Assembly (NCBI GenBank): GCA_021802985.1 | Contig: JAJZQW010000016.1 | Span: 1 to 42,640 of the forward strand | Origin: Acidobacteriota bacterium | Lineage (GTDB): Bacteria; Acidobacteriota; Holophagae; Holophagales; Holophagaceae | DNA length: 42,640 bases | Direction of reading: 5' to 3' | Part shown: one piece after another, positions 21,863 to 30,906 of the stretch | Layout of the letters: the number at the start of each line of letters is the position of its first letter | How positions within the stretch are numbered: the stretch's first letter is position 1 | Translations under genes and position numbers: made by a program | The notes under the pieces: model-generated | The model's database searches: none | What the model was told of the DNA's origin: nothing | The model's input: the letters and a program-made list of their open reading frames with translations, nothing else

Positions 21863-24484
21863 ATGAAAACTTCTGAACTCCGCCAGCGATTCCTGCAGTA
21901 CTTCGAGCGCCAGGGGCACCGCCGGGTGGCCTCCAGCCCGGTCATCGGGCCGGCGGACGACCCCACCGTGATGTGGACGAACGCCGGGATGGTGCAGTTC
22001 AAGGACCTCTTCCTGGGCAAGGAGAAGCGTGACTACCGCCGCGCCACCACCAGCCAGAAGTGCCTGCGGGCCGGGGGCAAGCACAACGACCTGGACCAGG
22101 TGGGTTTCACGGCCCGCCACCACACCTTCTTCGAGATGCTCGGCAACTTCAGCTTCGGCGACTACTTCAAGGCCGACGCCATCCGGTTCGCCTGGGAGTT
22201 CGTCACCGGCCCGGTGGCCGAGGGGAACCTGGGGCTGGACCCCTCGCGCCTCTGGATCACGGTCTTCGAAGGCGCCGACGGCATCCCCGCGGACACCGAA
22301 GCCGAGGAGCTGTGGAAGGCCGCGGGCGTACCCCCCGAGCGCATCCTGCGTTTCGGCAAGAAGGACAACTTCTGGCAGATGGGCGACACCGGCCCCTGCG
22401 GCCCCTGCTCGGAAATGCACTATGACCGCGGCGCGCACATTCCCGGCGACGCGCTCCCCAACGGCGCGGGCGACCGGAACATGGAGATCTGGAACCTGGT
22501 CTTCATGCAGTACGAGCGGGATGGGAACGGCGTCTTGACGCCGCTCCCCCGGCCCAGCATCGACACCGGCATGGGCCTGGAACGCACCGCCAGCATCCTC
22601 CAGGGGGTGGACACCAATTACGAAATCGACCTCTTCCACCCCATCTTCGAGGCCATCTGGAAGGTGGCGAAGGTGAAGCCGGAGGACCGGCGCGAGGTCA
22701 CGAACCGGACGGCCTCCCAGGTCATCGCCGATCACATCCGGGCCGCCACCTTCATGAGCTTCGACGGCATCGCGCCCAGCAACGAGGGCCGGGGCTACGT
22801 ACTGCGCAAGATCATCCGCCGGGCCCTGCGCTTCGGCCGGAAGCTGGGCATCGAGGGCCTCTTCTTCGCCGACCTCGCCCCGGCCGTCTTCCAGGCCATG
22901 GGTGACCAGTACCCCGAGCTGCTGGGCGAAATGGGGCGCATCCAGAAGGCCCTCCACCGCGAGGAGCAGCAGTTCAGCCAGACCCTCTCGGCCGGTCTCC
23001 GCATCCTCGAAGCCAGCGATGTGTCCTCCGGCACCCTCGTCGGCAGCGACATCTTCCGCCTCTACGACACCTACGGCTTCCCCATCGACCTGGTGGAGGA
23101 CTGGTGCCGGGAGCGGGGCGTCATCGCCGACACCGCCGGGTTCCAGCAGGAGCTGAACGCCCAACGCACCCGCGCCCGGGCGGCCATGAAGTCCCACGAT
23201 CTCCGCCTGAGCGGGGATCTGGCCCTGCTCGCCGACGTTCCGCCCACGCGGTTCACCGGCTACGAGCACCTGGAGAGCCAGGGCCACGTCGTCGCGCTGT
23301 TCGACGCGGAGAGCCGCCGGGTCAAGCAGCTTTCGGGCGAGGGCTACGTGGTGCTGGACCGCACCCCCTTCTACGCGCAATCCGGCGGGCAGGTGGGCGA
23401 CCGGGGCCAGCTCCGCTTCGAGGGCGGCCACGCCGAGGTGCTGGACTGCACCACACCGGCCCCCAAGCGGTACCTGCACAAGGTGTCCGTCCAGGGCGAG
23501 ATCGTGGAGAACATGCCGGTGACGGCGCTGGTGTACGCCATCCGCCGCCGCCGGATCCAGGCTCACCACACCGCCACCCACCTCCTCCACGCCGCCCTGC
23601 GCGAGGTGCTGGGCACGCACGTCAAGCAGGCTGGCAGCGTGGTCGACGCCACCCGGCTGCGCTTCGACTTCAGCCACTTCGCGCCGCTGGAACCCGAGCA
23701 GATCGCCGAGGTCGAGCGCATCGCCACTCGCCAGGCCATGAAGTCGATCCCCACCCGGGTGAATGAGATGGAAATCGATGAAGCCCTGGCCTCGGGGGCC
23801 ATGGCCCTCTTCGGCGAGAAGTACGGCGAGGTGGTGCGGGTGGTCCAGGTGCCCGGTTTCTCCACGGAACTCTGCGGGGGCACCCATGTCGCGAACACGG
23901 GCGAGATCGGCCTCGTGAAGATCATCTCGGAAGGCGCCGTCAGTGCCGGCGTCCGCCGCATCGAGGCCGTAGCCGGGGACATGGCCCTGGAGCTGCTGCA
24001 GGCGGACGAGGCCATGATCCAGGGCCTGTCCCGGCATGCGAACATCGGCCGCGAGGCCCTGCCCGAGCTGTTCACGACGAAGGACCACCGCATCGCCCAG
24101 CTCGAACGTGAGCTGAAGGAGGCCAAGCTGAAGGCCGCCAGCGGCGGCGCAGCCACGGAGAAGGTGGAGCAGATCAAGGGGCTCACCCTCGTCCTCGCCT
24201 CCGTCGAGGGGCTGGAAGGGAACGCCCTGCGGGAATTGATGGACCAGGTCCGGACCCGGCACGCCAGCGCCGTGATCGCCCTGGCCTCCCGGGTCGCGGA
24301 GGACAAGGTCGCCGCGCTGGTCTCGGTCTCCCCGGATCTTCCCCAGGATGCCGGCGCCCTCTTCAAGGCCATGCTCCCGGCCCTCGGCGGCCGCGGCGGC
24401 GGAAAGAAGGACCTGGCCCAGGGTGGCGGGGCGAATCCCGGCGGCATCCCCCAGGCCTTCGAGGCCCTGAAGAACGCCTTGTAG
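21863..24484 (+). CDS. alaS: Alanyl-tRNA synthetase
   Basis: Charges tRNA-Ala; the editing domain hydrolyses mischarged Ser/Gly-tRNA. The 873-aa enzyme is full length. The N-terminal catalytic domain begins MKTSELRQRFLQYFERQGHR and has VMWTNAGMVQFKDLFLG and NFSFGDYFK. The editing domain carries HHTATHLLHAAL (HxxxH) and the distal ELCGGTHVANTGEIG (Cys-x3-His). The C-terminal coiled-coil and DHHA1 region ends GGGANPGGIPQAFEALKNAL. The ATG at 21863 has no Shine-Dalgarno: the preceding bases are the inverted repeat of the GxxExxY element (CTTTCGCGGTTCCCCA). Expression probably depends on read-through from purH or on a promoter within the element. Confidence 0.97.
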   Translation: MKTSELRQRFLQYFERQGHRRVASSPVIGPADDPTVMWTNAGMVQFKDLFLGKEKRDYRRATTSQKCLRAGGKHNDLDQVGFTARHHTFFEMLGNFSFGDYFKADAIRFAWEFVTGPVAEGNLGLDPSRLWITVFEGADGIPADTEAEELWKAAGVPPERILRFGKKDNFWQMGDTGPCGPCSEMHYDRGAHIPGDALPNGAGDRNMEIWNLVFMQYERDGNGVLTPLPRPSIDTGMGLERTASILQGVDTNYEIDLFHPIFEAIWKVAKVKPEDRREVTNRTASQVIADHIRAATFMSFDGIAPSNEGRGYVLRKIIRRALRFGRKLGIEGLFFADLAPAVFQAMGDQYPELLGEMGRIQKALHREEQQFSQTLSAGLRILEASDVSSGTLVGSDIFRLYDTYGFPIDLVEDWCRERGVIADTAGFQQELNAQRTRARAAMKSHDLRLSGDLALLADVPPTRFTGYEHLESQGHVVALFDAESRRVKQLSGEGYVVLDRTPFYAQSGGQVGDRGQLRFEGGHAEVLDCTTPAPKRYLHKVSVQGEIVENMPVTALVYAIRRRRIQAHHTATHLLHAALREVLGTHVKQAGSVVDATRLRFDFSHFAPLEPEQIAEVERIATRQAMKSIPTRVNEMEIDEALASGAMALFGEKYGEVVRVVQVPGFSTELCGGTHVANTGEIGLVKIISEGAVSAGVRRIEAVAGDMALELLQADEAMIQGLSRHANIGREALPELFTTKDHRIAQLERELKEAKLKAASGGAATEKVEQIKGLTLVLASVEGLEGNALRELMDQVRTRHASAVIALASRVAEDKVAALVSVSPDLPQDAGALFKAMLPALGGRGGGKKDLAQGGGANPGGIPQAFEALKNAL

Positions 24485-24560
24485 CTCTGTTCCAGATTCA
24501 CCCTCCCGGCCGGCGGCGCCGACAGTTAGAAGGTACGCCGACCCCGGAAGCCCCCCCTCG

Positions 24561-26870
24561 ATGATCCCCATCCGACGCCTGCTGTTGCGGGATCTCCTGA
24601 TCCTGGCCGGAGGTGTGACGGCGCTGATCCTCGGGGCCTCCTGGTGGGAACAGCAGCAGGCCCTCCGCCAGCAGGCGGATGCCCGGGCCACGGAATCCCT
24701 CCAGCACCTCGACCGGACGCTCCGGACCGACCTGGAGCGGGTCCAGTCCATTGGCGACATCATCCAGACCTGGTGGAAGACCGGCGCGCTCGATCCCGTG
24801 GATCCCGAAGGGGCCGCGCGTCTGGTGACGCCCCTCCTCAGCGGACAGAACGCCATCACCAGCCTCAACCTGGCCCGAACCGACGAGCGTTCCCTGCTCT
24901 TCCTGAACCTCGGAGGGGCCTGGTCCCTGCGCGAGCTGCGCCCCGCCGGGGCTTCTGCCCAGGTGCGATGGCGGCGGCTGGACAGCAGCGGGCGGGTGCT
25001 CGATACCGAACCCTGGACGCCCATGGCCTACGATCCGCGGACCCGCCCCTGGTACCTGGCGGGCGCCAAGGGCAAGGCCTGGACCGAAGCCTACGCCTTC
25101 TACACCACGCATGATCCCGGGATCACCTTCTCCCTTCCCGTCCAGGGCCCCGGCCCGGAACTTCGCGGCGTAGCCGCCCTGGACTTCCTCCTGGATGATC
25201 TCACCCAGGATGTCTGGGCCGCCCAGCCCACCGCGAACAGCCGCTGCCTCGTGGTGGATGCCCAGGACCGGGCCCTCATCCTGCCCAAGGACCCGGCTTT
25301 TGCCTCCGAGGGGGCCCGTCGGCAGGCCTTCCTCCAGCCCCTGAGCGCAACCTTCCTGGGCCTCCCCCACCGCCTCCTCGGCGCGGCCCCACAGGGCGGC
25401 AGCGCCCACTTCCGTTTTGAGGGCTCAGCCCTGATCGGCCGCGTCCAGGCCTTCGAGGGCCTGCCGGGCATCCACTGGCGCCTCGCCCTGGCCATCCCTG
25501 AAGAGGATTTGATGGGGCCCGTCCGGCGGCGGGCCCTGGGTCTCCTCGGCCTGGCGGCGGCAACCTTGGCTCTGGCCGCCTGGCGCATCCGGCGCCTGGC
25601 GGCCCGGGTCGCCGCGCCCGTGCGGCGCCTCAGCATCGCCGCGGAGTCCCTGGGCCAGGGCGAGCTGCCCCCGACCATCGAATCCGACATCCGCGAGATC
25701 CGCAGCCTCGACCGGGCGCTCCGCCGGGCCCAGGAGAGCCTCGCTGAACAGGCGCGCCTTCAGCGCCAGCTGGAACACAGCCAGCGCATGGAGACCGTCG
25801 GCACCCTGGCAGGGGGCATCGCCCATGACGTGAACAACCAGCTGGCCGCCATCCTGGGCCAGCTCCATCTCTGCCGGGAGGTGCTCCCGGAGGGTCACTC
25901 CGTCCTCGCTCGTCTCCAACGGGCCGAGGAAGCCACACGGCGTTGCGCCCAGACCACCAAGGCCCTGCTTTCCTTCAGCCACCAGTCCCGACCGGAGCTG
26001 AAGCGACTGGACCTCAATGCCCTGGTGAGCGAAACGGCCGCCATCCTGGACCGGCTGTTGGGGGGGCGCATCCGCATCGGACTGAGCCTGGCCGCCGACC
26101 TGCCCTGGGTCCGGGGGGACGCCGTGCAACTGGAGCAAGTCCTCATGAATCTGGCCGTGAATGCCCGGGACGCGATGCCGGAGGGCGGGGCACTCGACTT
26201 GCAGACCCGATGCGATGAGACCGGGCAAGTCTGTCTGGAAGTCCAGGACACGGGCACGGGCATCCCCCCCTCGGCCCTGCCCCACATCTTCGAACCCTTC
26301 TTCACCACCAAGGAGCTGGGCAAGGGCACGGGCCTCGGCCTGGCCATGACCTTCGGCATCGTAAAGGCCCACCAGGGGCGGATCCAGGCAGAAAACCCGC
26401 CCGGAGGGGGCGCCCTGTTCCGCATCACCCTGCCCCCCGCGGGCGGGCCCGAGGATTCCGGATCCGCCCGGAAGCTGGGCCTGCGCGCGGAGACTCGGCT
26501 CGTCGGCGTGAGGGTGCTGGTGGTGGAGGATGAACCCCTGCTGCGCGACATGCTGGCGGACGCCCTCACGCTGGCTCGGGCCCAGGTCACCGCCGCCCAG
26601 GACGGGGAGGTGGCCTGGCGGGCCTGGCAGGCCGGAACCTTCGATCTGGTGCTCAGCGACCACCGCATGCCCGACTGCACCGGCTACGAACTGCTCCAGC
26701 GCATCCGGGCCGCAGGCTCCGACATGCCCTTCATCCTGGTGAGCGGCCAGGGCCTCGAAACCATGGAGAAGGAACTCGCGCTGGATCCGAAGGTCAGCCT
26801 GCTGCCCAAGCCCTTCGAGATGCCCCGGCTGCTGGCCCTGATGGCGGAGATGCTGGGGCGAAAGCGGTAG
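24561..26870 (+). CDS. Hybrid sensor histidine kinase with Cache-type sensor
   Basis: A 769-aa signalling protein. TM1 (about 9-27) and TM2 (about 322-341) enclose an approximately 290-residue extracytoplasmic region that looks like a double Cache domain (DPRTRPWYLAGAKGKAWTEA, typical of ligand-binding dCache). A HAMP-like linker (RRLAARVAAPVRRLSIAAES) is followed by HisKA with GGIAHDVNNQLAAILG (H422) and HATPase with NLAVNARDAMPEGG, DTGTGIP and GKGTGLGLAM. A C-terminal receiver (VRVLVVEDEPLL, D700 in LVLSDHRMPD, K750 in LLPKPF) completes it. It is an orphan with no adjacent cognate regulator. The signal is unknown; small organic acids or amino acids are common dCache ligands. Confidence 0.9.
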   Translation: MIPIRRLLLRDLLILAGGVTALILGASWWEQQQALRQQADARATESLQHLDRTLRTDLERVQSIGDIIQTWWKTGALDPVDPEGAARLVTPLLSGQNAITSLNLARTDERSLLFLNLGGAWSLRELRPAGASAQVRWRRLDSSGRVLDTEPWTPMAYDPRTRPWYLAGAKGKAWTEAYAFYTTHDPGITFSLPVQGPGPELRGVAALDFLLDDLTQDVWAAQPTANSRCLVVDAQDRALILPKDPAFASEGARRQAFLQPLSATFLGLPHRLLGAAPQGGSAHFRFEGSALIGRVQAFEGLPGIHWRLALAIPEEDLMGPVRRRALGLLGLAAATLALAAWRIRRLAARVAAPVRRLSIAAESLGQGELPPTIESDIREIRSLDRALRRAQESLAEQARLQRQLEHSQRMETVGTLAGGIAHDVNNQLAAILGQLHLCREVLPEGHSVLARLQRAEEATRRCAQTTKALLSFSHQSRPELKRLDLNALVSETAAILDRLLGGRIRIGLSLAADLPWVRGDAVQLEQVLMNLAVNARDAMPEGGALDLQTRCDETGQVCLEVQDTGTGIPPSALPHIFEPFFTTKELGKGTGLGLAMTFGIVKAHQGRIQAENPPGGGALFRITLPPAGGPEDSGSARKLGLRAETRLVGVRVLVVEDEPLLRDMLADALTLARAQVTAAQDGEVAWRAWQAGTFDLVLSDHRMPDCTGYELLQRIRAAGSDMPFILVSGQGLETMEKELALDPKVSLLPKPFEMPRLLALMAEMLGRKR

Positions 26871-26927
26871 ACGCCGCCCGCTTCCTGCTTTCAATCGCGC
26901 TCCTTCGTCATTGATCCGGGCCCGTCG

Positions 26928-29900
26928 ATGGCCTACGCTTCCCCATTCATGGAAATGCAGGGGGAAAGAGGCCGGACACCAGGGGCCCGCGTTCGCGGGG
27001 GCTGGTGGACTGTCCTCCTGGTCCTCGCCCTCGCGGCCACCCCCGCCCGGGCTCTGGATCCCGGGCGCCCCCTTTCCACCTGTGCCCACCGGGTCTGGAG
27101 CGCCGAGAGCGGGCTCCTGCAAGACACGGCCTCGGCCCTCCTGGAATCGCGGGACGGCTTCCTCTGGATCGGCACGGAGGAGGGCCTCGTTCGCTTCGAT
27201 GGCGCGCGGTTCACCCATTATTCCCGGGTCAATGCCCCCGCCTTTACGAACAACGAAGTGCGCTGTCTGGCGGACACGCCGGACGGGGCCCTCTGGATCG
27301 GCACCTCCCAGCCAGGGCTCTTCCGTTTCTACCGGGGGGTCTTCACCCTGCTCGGCCCTGAACAGGGCCTGCCGGACTCGCCCATCCGCCGCCTGCTGAG
27401 GGGGCGAGACGGCACGCTCTGGGTGGCACCCGACGACGGGCCGCTGTTCCACCTGGAGGGGGATCGTTTCCGACCCGTGCCCTCCGACGCGGGCCGGCTG
27501 CGGATCCGGGCGCTGACCCAGGCTCCGGATGGCACCCTCTGGGTGGGGAGCGCCGATTCCGGCCTCTGGCGGCTCCAGCGCGGACGGCTGGTCCTGGCCG
27601 CACTCGCCCGGGGCGAGATCAGCGCCCTCGATGTGGCGGCGGACGGCCAGCTCTGGGTGGGGACGCGCTCGGACGGCCTGCTCACCCTGACCCAGGGACG
27701 GCTGGAGGCCCCGCCCTGGACGCGGCAGCTCCCCGCCACCGCCATCCTGACCCTCCTCACCGATCGCCAGGGCAGCCTGTGGATCGGCACGGAACGGGAG
27801 GGGATCTTCCGGCGGACACCGGATGGTCGCCTGGAGAAGCCCCCCTGGGAGGCCCAGCATCCCTGGGCGGCTGTCGCCTTCCTGGAGGACAGCGCTGGCG
27901 CCCTGTGGGTGGGCACGGAGGATCGCGGCCTCCACCTCATCTCCGAAGTGCCCTTCCAGCCCGTGGCCGTGGCCGGGGATGATCCCCAGGATCCCCTCCA
28001 GATGATCTGCCAGGATGCGGTGGGCTCGATCTGGTGCCTCCTGGGCGACCACCGGCTGGGACGCCTTCTTGGGGGCCGGGTGGAGCGGGTCGCCAGCGGT
28101 CCCCTGCTGGATCGCAGCGTGGCCACGGCCCTCTGGCCCCGCCGGGCCGGCGGGCTGTGGATCGGCACCCGGACCGGGGAGCTGTTCCTCCTGGATGGCG
28201 GCCTCCCGCGCCGGATGGGACCTCCGGACCGGACCCTCCACGATCCCATCCTGTCCCTGTACGAGGATCCCCTTGGAGTCCTCTGGATGGCGACCGCCCA
28301 CCAAGGACTGCATCGGCTCGATCCCGGGGGGACCGTGGAGCACCTCTTCCCCACGGAGCATGGAATCGTGGCCATGACCGGCGGGGGGCAGGGGCCGCTT
28401 ATCCTCGCAAGCCGCAGCCGGGGCCTGGGCATCCTGGAAGCGAATCGGGTTCGCTGGCTGGGGGTGCCGGAGGGTCTCGAAGCCACCTCGGCCCTGTCCC
28501 TGCATCTGGACGAAGATGGGGCCCTCTGGATCGGCACCCAGGATGGCCTGCGCCTCTACCGCGAGGGGGCCCTGGAACGGCTCCCGGCCCTCCCCGAACC
28601 CCTCCGCATGCCCATCCACAGCATCCTCGAGGATCGAAACCATCGGCTTTGGCTGGGGACCAGCCAGGGCGTGGTCCGGGTGGACAAGGCGGCTCTGCTG
28701 GCCACCCTGGAAAAGCCCCAGCCCATCCCCGTGGCCGTCCTCGACCAGCGGGACGGGCTCCCCAGCCGCGAGATGGACCGGGGGCCCCAGCCCGCTGCCT
28801 GGCGCACCCGGGACGGGGATCTCTACTTCCCCACGGGCCGCGGCCTCGCGTTCATGGACGCCCGGCTGCGGAACCCGGTCGCACCCCGTCTGCAACTGCA
28901 CCTCGAACGGATCCTCAGCGACGAGACCAGCCTGGATCCAGCGGCAGATCTGGTGATTCCCCCGGGTGTCCACCGGCTGGAGATCCACTACACCGCGACC
29001 TGCCTTTCGGCCGGAGAGAAGATCCGCTTCCGGTACCGCCTGCAGGGCTTCGACCGCACCTGGAACGAGGTGGGCCACCGCCGGTTCGCCGTCTATTCCA
29101 ACCTCCCCCCCGGCACCTACCGCTTCCTCCTCCAGGCCTGGAACCCCGAGGACGACGCGCCCCCCCGGGAAGTGGGCCTGGACCTCCGGTTGCAGCCCTA
29201 CTTCCATCAGCGCCCCATCTTTTGGGTGCTCTGCGGGCTCGCGCTCCTAGCCTTCGCCGTTTGGCTGCACCGCCTGCGGCTCCAGCAGTTGGAGGCTCGG
29301 TCTGCGGTCCTAGCCGAACGCAACCGCATGGCCCGGGAGATCCACGACCACTTGGCCCAGGGCTTCACCGGGGTGCTGCTGCAGATGGAGGCCGCCGAGG
29401 CCCTGCTGGGCCGCATGCAGGGGGATCCAAAGCCCGTCCTCACCCGCCTGGAGCACGCCCGCAACCTGGCCGCGGACAGCCTCCAGGAGGCCCGACGCTC
29501 GGTGATGGCCCTGCGCCCCCGGAGGCCCGAGGGCACCGACCTCCTGGGGGCCCTTCGGGCTCTGGCGGATCGCCTCCTGGTGGGCACGGGCATCCAGGTG
29601 GACCTGGCCCGCAGCGGGAAGCCCCGCGTCCTCGGCAATGCCCTCGAAGAAGACCTGCTGCGCATGGCCCAGGAGACGCTGACCAATGCGCTCCGGCACG
29701 GACGGGCGCGCTCGATCCAGGTTCTCCTGGCCTACGAGCGGCGCCAGGTGCGCCTGAGCATCCAGGACGACGGCCTGGGCTTCGACCCCGCAGCGGATGC
29801 CACCGGCTACGGCATGCGCAGCATCCGTGAGACCCTGCGGCAGCTGCGGGGCCGCCTCGACGTGGAGAGCCACCCCGGCGCCGGCGCCCGCATCACCATC

Positions 29901-29930
29901 ACCCTGCCCTTCCGGAGGTGGCGTCCATGA
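26928..29930 (+). CDS. Two-component regulator-propeller sensor histidine kinase
   Basis: About 1000 aa. After a signal sequence (VLLVLALAATPARA) come 12-13 beta-propeller repeats with the LWIGT-type signature (GFLWIGTEEGLVRF, GTLWVGSADSGLWRL, GSLWIGTEREGIFRR, GALWIGTQDGLRLY and others), probably two seven-bladed propellers outside the membrane. A Y_Y_Y domain (about 665-735; FRYRLQGFDRTWNEVG) and one TM (about 763-783) follow, then HisKA_3 (MAREIHDHLAQGFTGVLLQM, H806) and HATPase ending GLGFDP / GYGMRSIRET. The TGA overlaps the ATG of the LuxR-type regulator by 4 nt, so they are a pair. The start is 26928 or 26949; a TTGATC-N17-TACGCT promoter-like match (26911-26939) would favour 26949. Confidence 0.92.
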   Translation: MAYASPFMEMQGERGRTPGARVRGGWWTVLLVLALAATPARALDPGRPLSTCAHRVWSAESGLLQDTASALLESRDGFLWIGTEEGLVRFDGARFTHYSRVNAPAFTNNEVRCLADTPDGALWIGTSQPGLFRFYRGVFTLLGPEQGLPDSPIRRLLRGRDGTLWVAPDDGPLFHLEGDRFRPVPSDAGRLRIRALTQAPDGTLWVGSADSGLWRLQRGRLVLAALARGEISALDVAADGQLWVGTRSDGLLTLTQGRLEAPPWTRQLPATAILTLLTDRQGSLWIGTEREGIFRRTPDGRLEKPPWEAQHPWAAVAFLEDSAGALWVGTEDRGLHLISEVPFQPVAVAGDDPQDPLQMICQDAVGSIWCLLGDHRLGRLLGGRVERVASGPLLDRSVATALWPRRAGGLWIGTRTGELFLLDGGLPRRMGPPDRTLHDPILSLYEDPLGVLWMATAHQGLHRLDPGGTVEHLFPTEHGIVAMTGGGQGPLILASRSRGLGILEANRVRWLGVPEGLEATSALSLHLDEDGALWIGTQDGLRLYREGALERLPALPEPLRMPIHSILEDRNHRLWLGTSQGVVRVDKAALLATLEKPQPIPVAVLDQRDGLPSREMDRGPQPAAWRTRDGDLYFPTGRGLAFMDARLRNPVAPRLQLHLERILSDETSLDPAADLVIPPGVHRLEIHYTATCLSAGEKIRFRYRLQGFDRTWNEVGHRRFAVYSNLPPGTYRFLLQAWNPEDDAPPREVGLDLRLQPYFHQRPIFWVLCGLALLAFAVWLHRLRLQQLEARSAVLAERNRMAREIHDHLAQGFTGVLLQMEAAEALLGRMQGDPKPVLTRLEHARNLAADSLQEARRSVMALRPRRPEGTDLLGALRALADRLLVGTGIQVDLARSGKPRVLGNALEEDLLRMAQETLTNALRHGRARSIQVLLAYERRQVRLSIQDDGLGFDPAADATGYGMRSIRETLRQLRGRLDVESHPGAGARITITLPFRRWRP

Positions 29931-30568
29931 CCCCCACGACCGATCTCATCCGCCTGCTCATCGTCGACGACCATCCCGTGGTCCGGGACGGACTCGTGGC
30001 CATCCTCCACCAGGGCGAACCGGATCTGGAGGTGGTGGGGGAGGCCGGGGATGGCCGGGAGGCCGTGACCCGGTGGCGCGAACTGCGACCCACCGTGACC
30101 ATCATGGATCTCCAGCTCCCGGGACAGACCGGTGTGGAGGCCATCGTGGCCATCCGGCGGGAGGACCCCGAGGCCCGCATCCTGGTGCTCACGACCTTCG
30201 ACGGGGATGCGGACATCCAGCGGGCCCTGGAGGCCGGCGCCCGGGGGTACCTCCTGAAGAGCGTCCGGAGGGCCATCCTCATCGAGGCCGTGCGCGCCGT
30301 GGCGGCCGGCCAGCGCTACCTGCCCCCGGCCACCGCGGCCCGGCTGGTCGAGGCCATGGAATCCGAACGGCTCACCCCGCGGGAACTGGACGTACTCGCC
30401 CTCCTGGCCAAGGGCATGCGGAACCGCGAGATCGCCGAGGCCCTCCACCTGGCCGAGCCCACCATCAAGGTCCACGTCAACAACCTGCTGCGGAAACTCG
30501 AGGTGAAGGATCGCACCGAAGCGGCCGTGGTGGCCCTCCGCCGGGGGCTGATCCACTTGGAATCCTGA
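29927..30568 (+). CDS. NarL/LuxR-family response regulator
   Basis: A 213-aa regulator paired with the upstream propeller kinase. The receiver begins IRLLIVDDHPVVRDGLVAIL, with phospho-acceptor D61 in VTIMDLQLPG and the conserved Lys in GYLLKSVRR. The C-terminal LuxR-type HTH is LTPRELDVLALLAKGMRNRE followed by IAEALHLAEPTIKVHVNNLL. The ATG at 29927 overlaps the kinase stop (ATGA) and has GGAGG 9 nt upstream, so the two are translationally coupled. Target genes cannot be read from the window. Confidence 0.95.
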   Translation: MTPTTDLIRLLIVDDHPVVRDGLVAILHQGEPDLEVVGEAGDGREAVTRWRELRPTVTIMDLQLPGQTGVEAIVAIRREDPEARILVLTTFDGDADIQRALEAGARGYLLKSVRRAILIEAVRAVAAGQRYLPPATAARLVEAMESERLTPRELDVLALLAKGMRNREIAEALHLAEPTIKVHVNNLLRKLEVKDRTEAAVVALRRGLIHLES

Positions 30569-30576
30569 TCCCCGGC

Positions 30577-30903
30577 CTATCTCCGGAAGGTGAAGAACAC
30601 CGCGCCCACCAGGCACAGCGCGGCCCACAGGTGGTTCAGGTGCAGCCGCTCCCGCATCCAGAGCACGGTGAAGGCCCCGAACACCGCCAGGGTCACCACC
30701 TCCTGGATCACCTTCAGCTGCGGCAGGGTGAACCGCCCGAAGCCGATCCGGTTGGCCGGGACCGCCAGACAGTATTCGAAGAACGCGATGCCCCAGCCGG
30801 ACAGGATAGCCAGCCACACCGGCCAGTCCCGGTGCTTCAGGTGCCCGTACCAGGCGAAGGTCATAAAGATGTTGCTGAGGATGAGCAGGAGGACGGTCCG
30901 CAT
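30577..30903 (-). CDS. DUF486 / DMT-type small membrane protein
   Basis: A 108-aa integral membrane protein of the DUF486 family (drug/metabolite transporter-like). Four hydrophobic helices are visible: MRTVLLLILSNIFMTFAWYG, VWLAILSGWGIAFFEYCLAV, VIQEVVTLAVFGAFTVLW and NHLWAALCLVGAVFFTF. The PANRIGFGRFTLPQLKVIQE loop is characteristic of the family. Its function is unknown; small DMT proteins of this size usually work as dimers. The ATG at 30903 has GGAG upstream and lies 3 nt after the stop of the hybrid kinase gene, so the two are co-transcribed. Confidence 0.88.
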   Translation of the reverse strand: MRTVLLLILSNIFMTFAWYGHLKHRDWPVWLAILSGWGIAFFEYCLAVPANRIGFGRFTLPQLKVIQEVVTLAVFGAFTVLWMRERLHLNHLWAALCLVGAVFFTFRR

Positions 30904-30906
30904 CCG

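Noticed and set aside
25425..29207. A 1260-codon minus-strand open frame opposite the Cache and propeller kinases
   Set aside because: Antisense shadow; the repeated composition reflects the complement of the propeller repeats.
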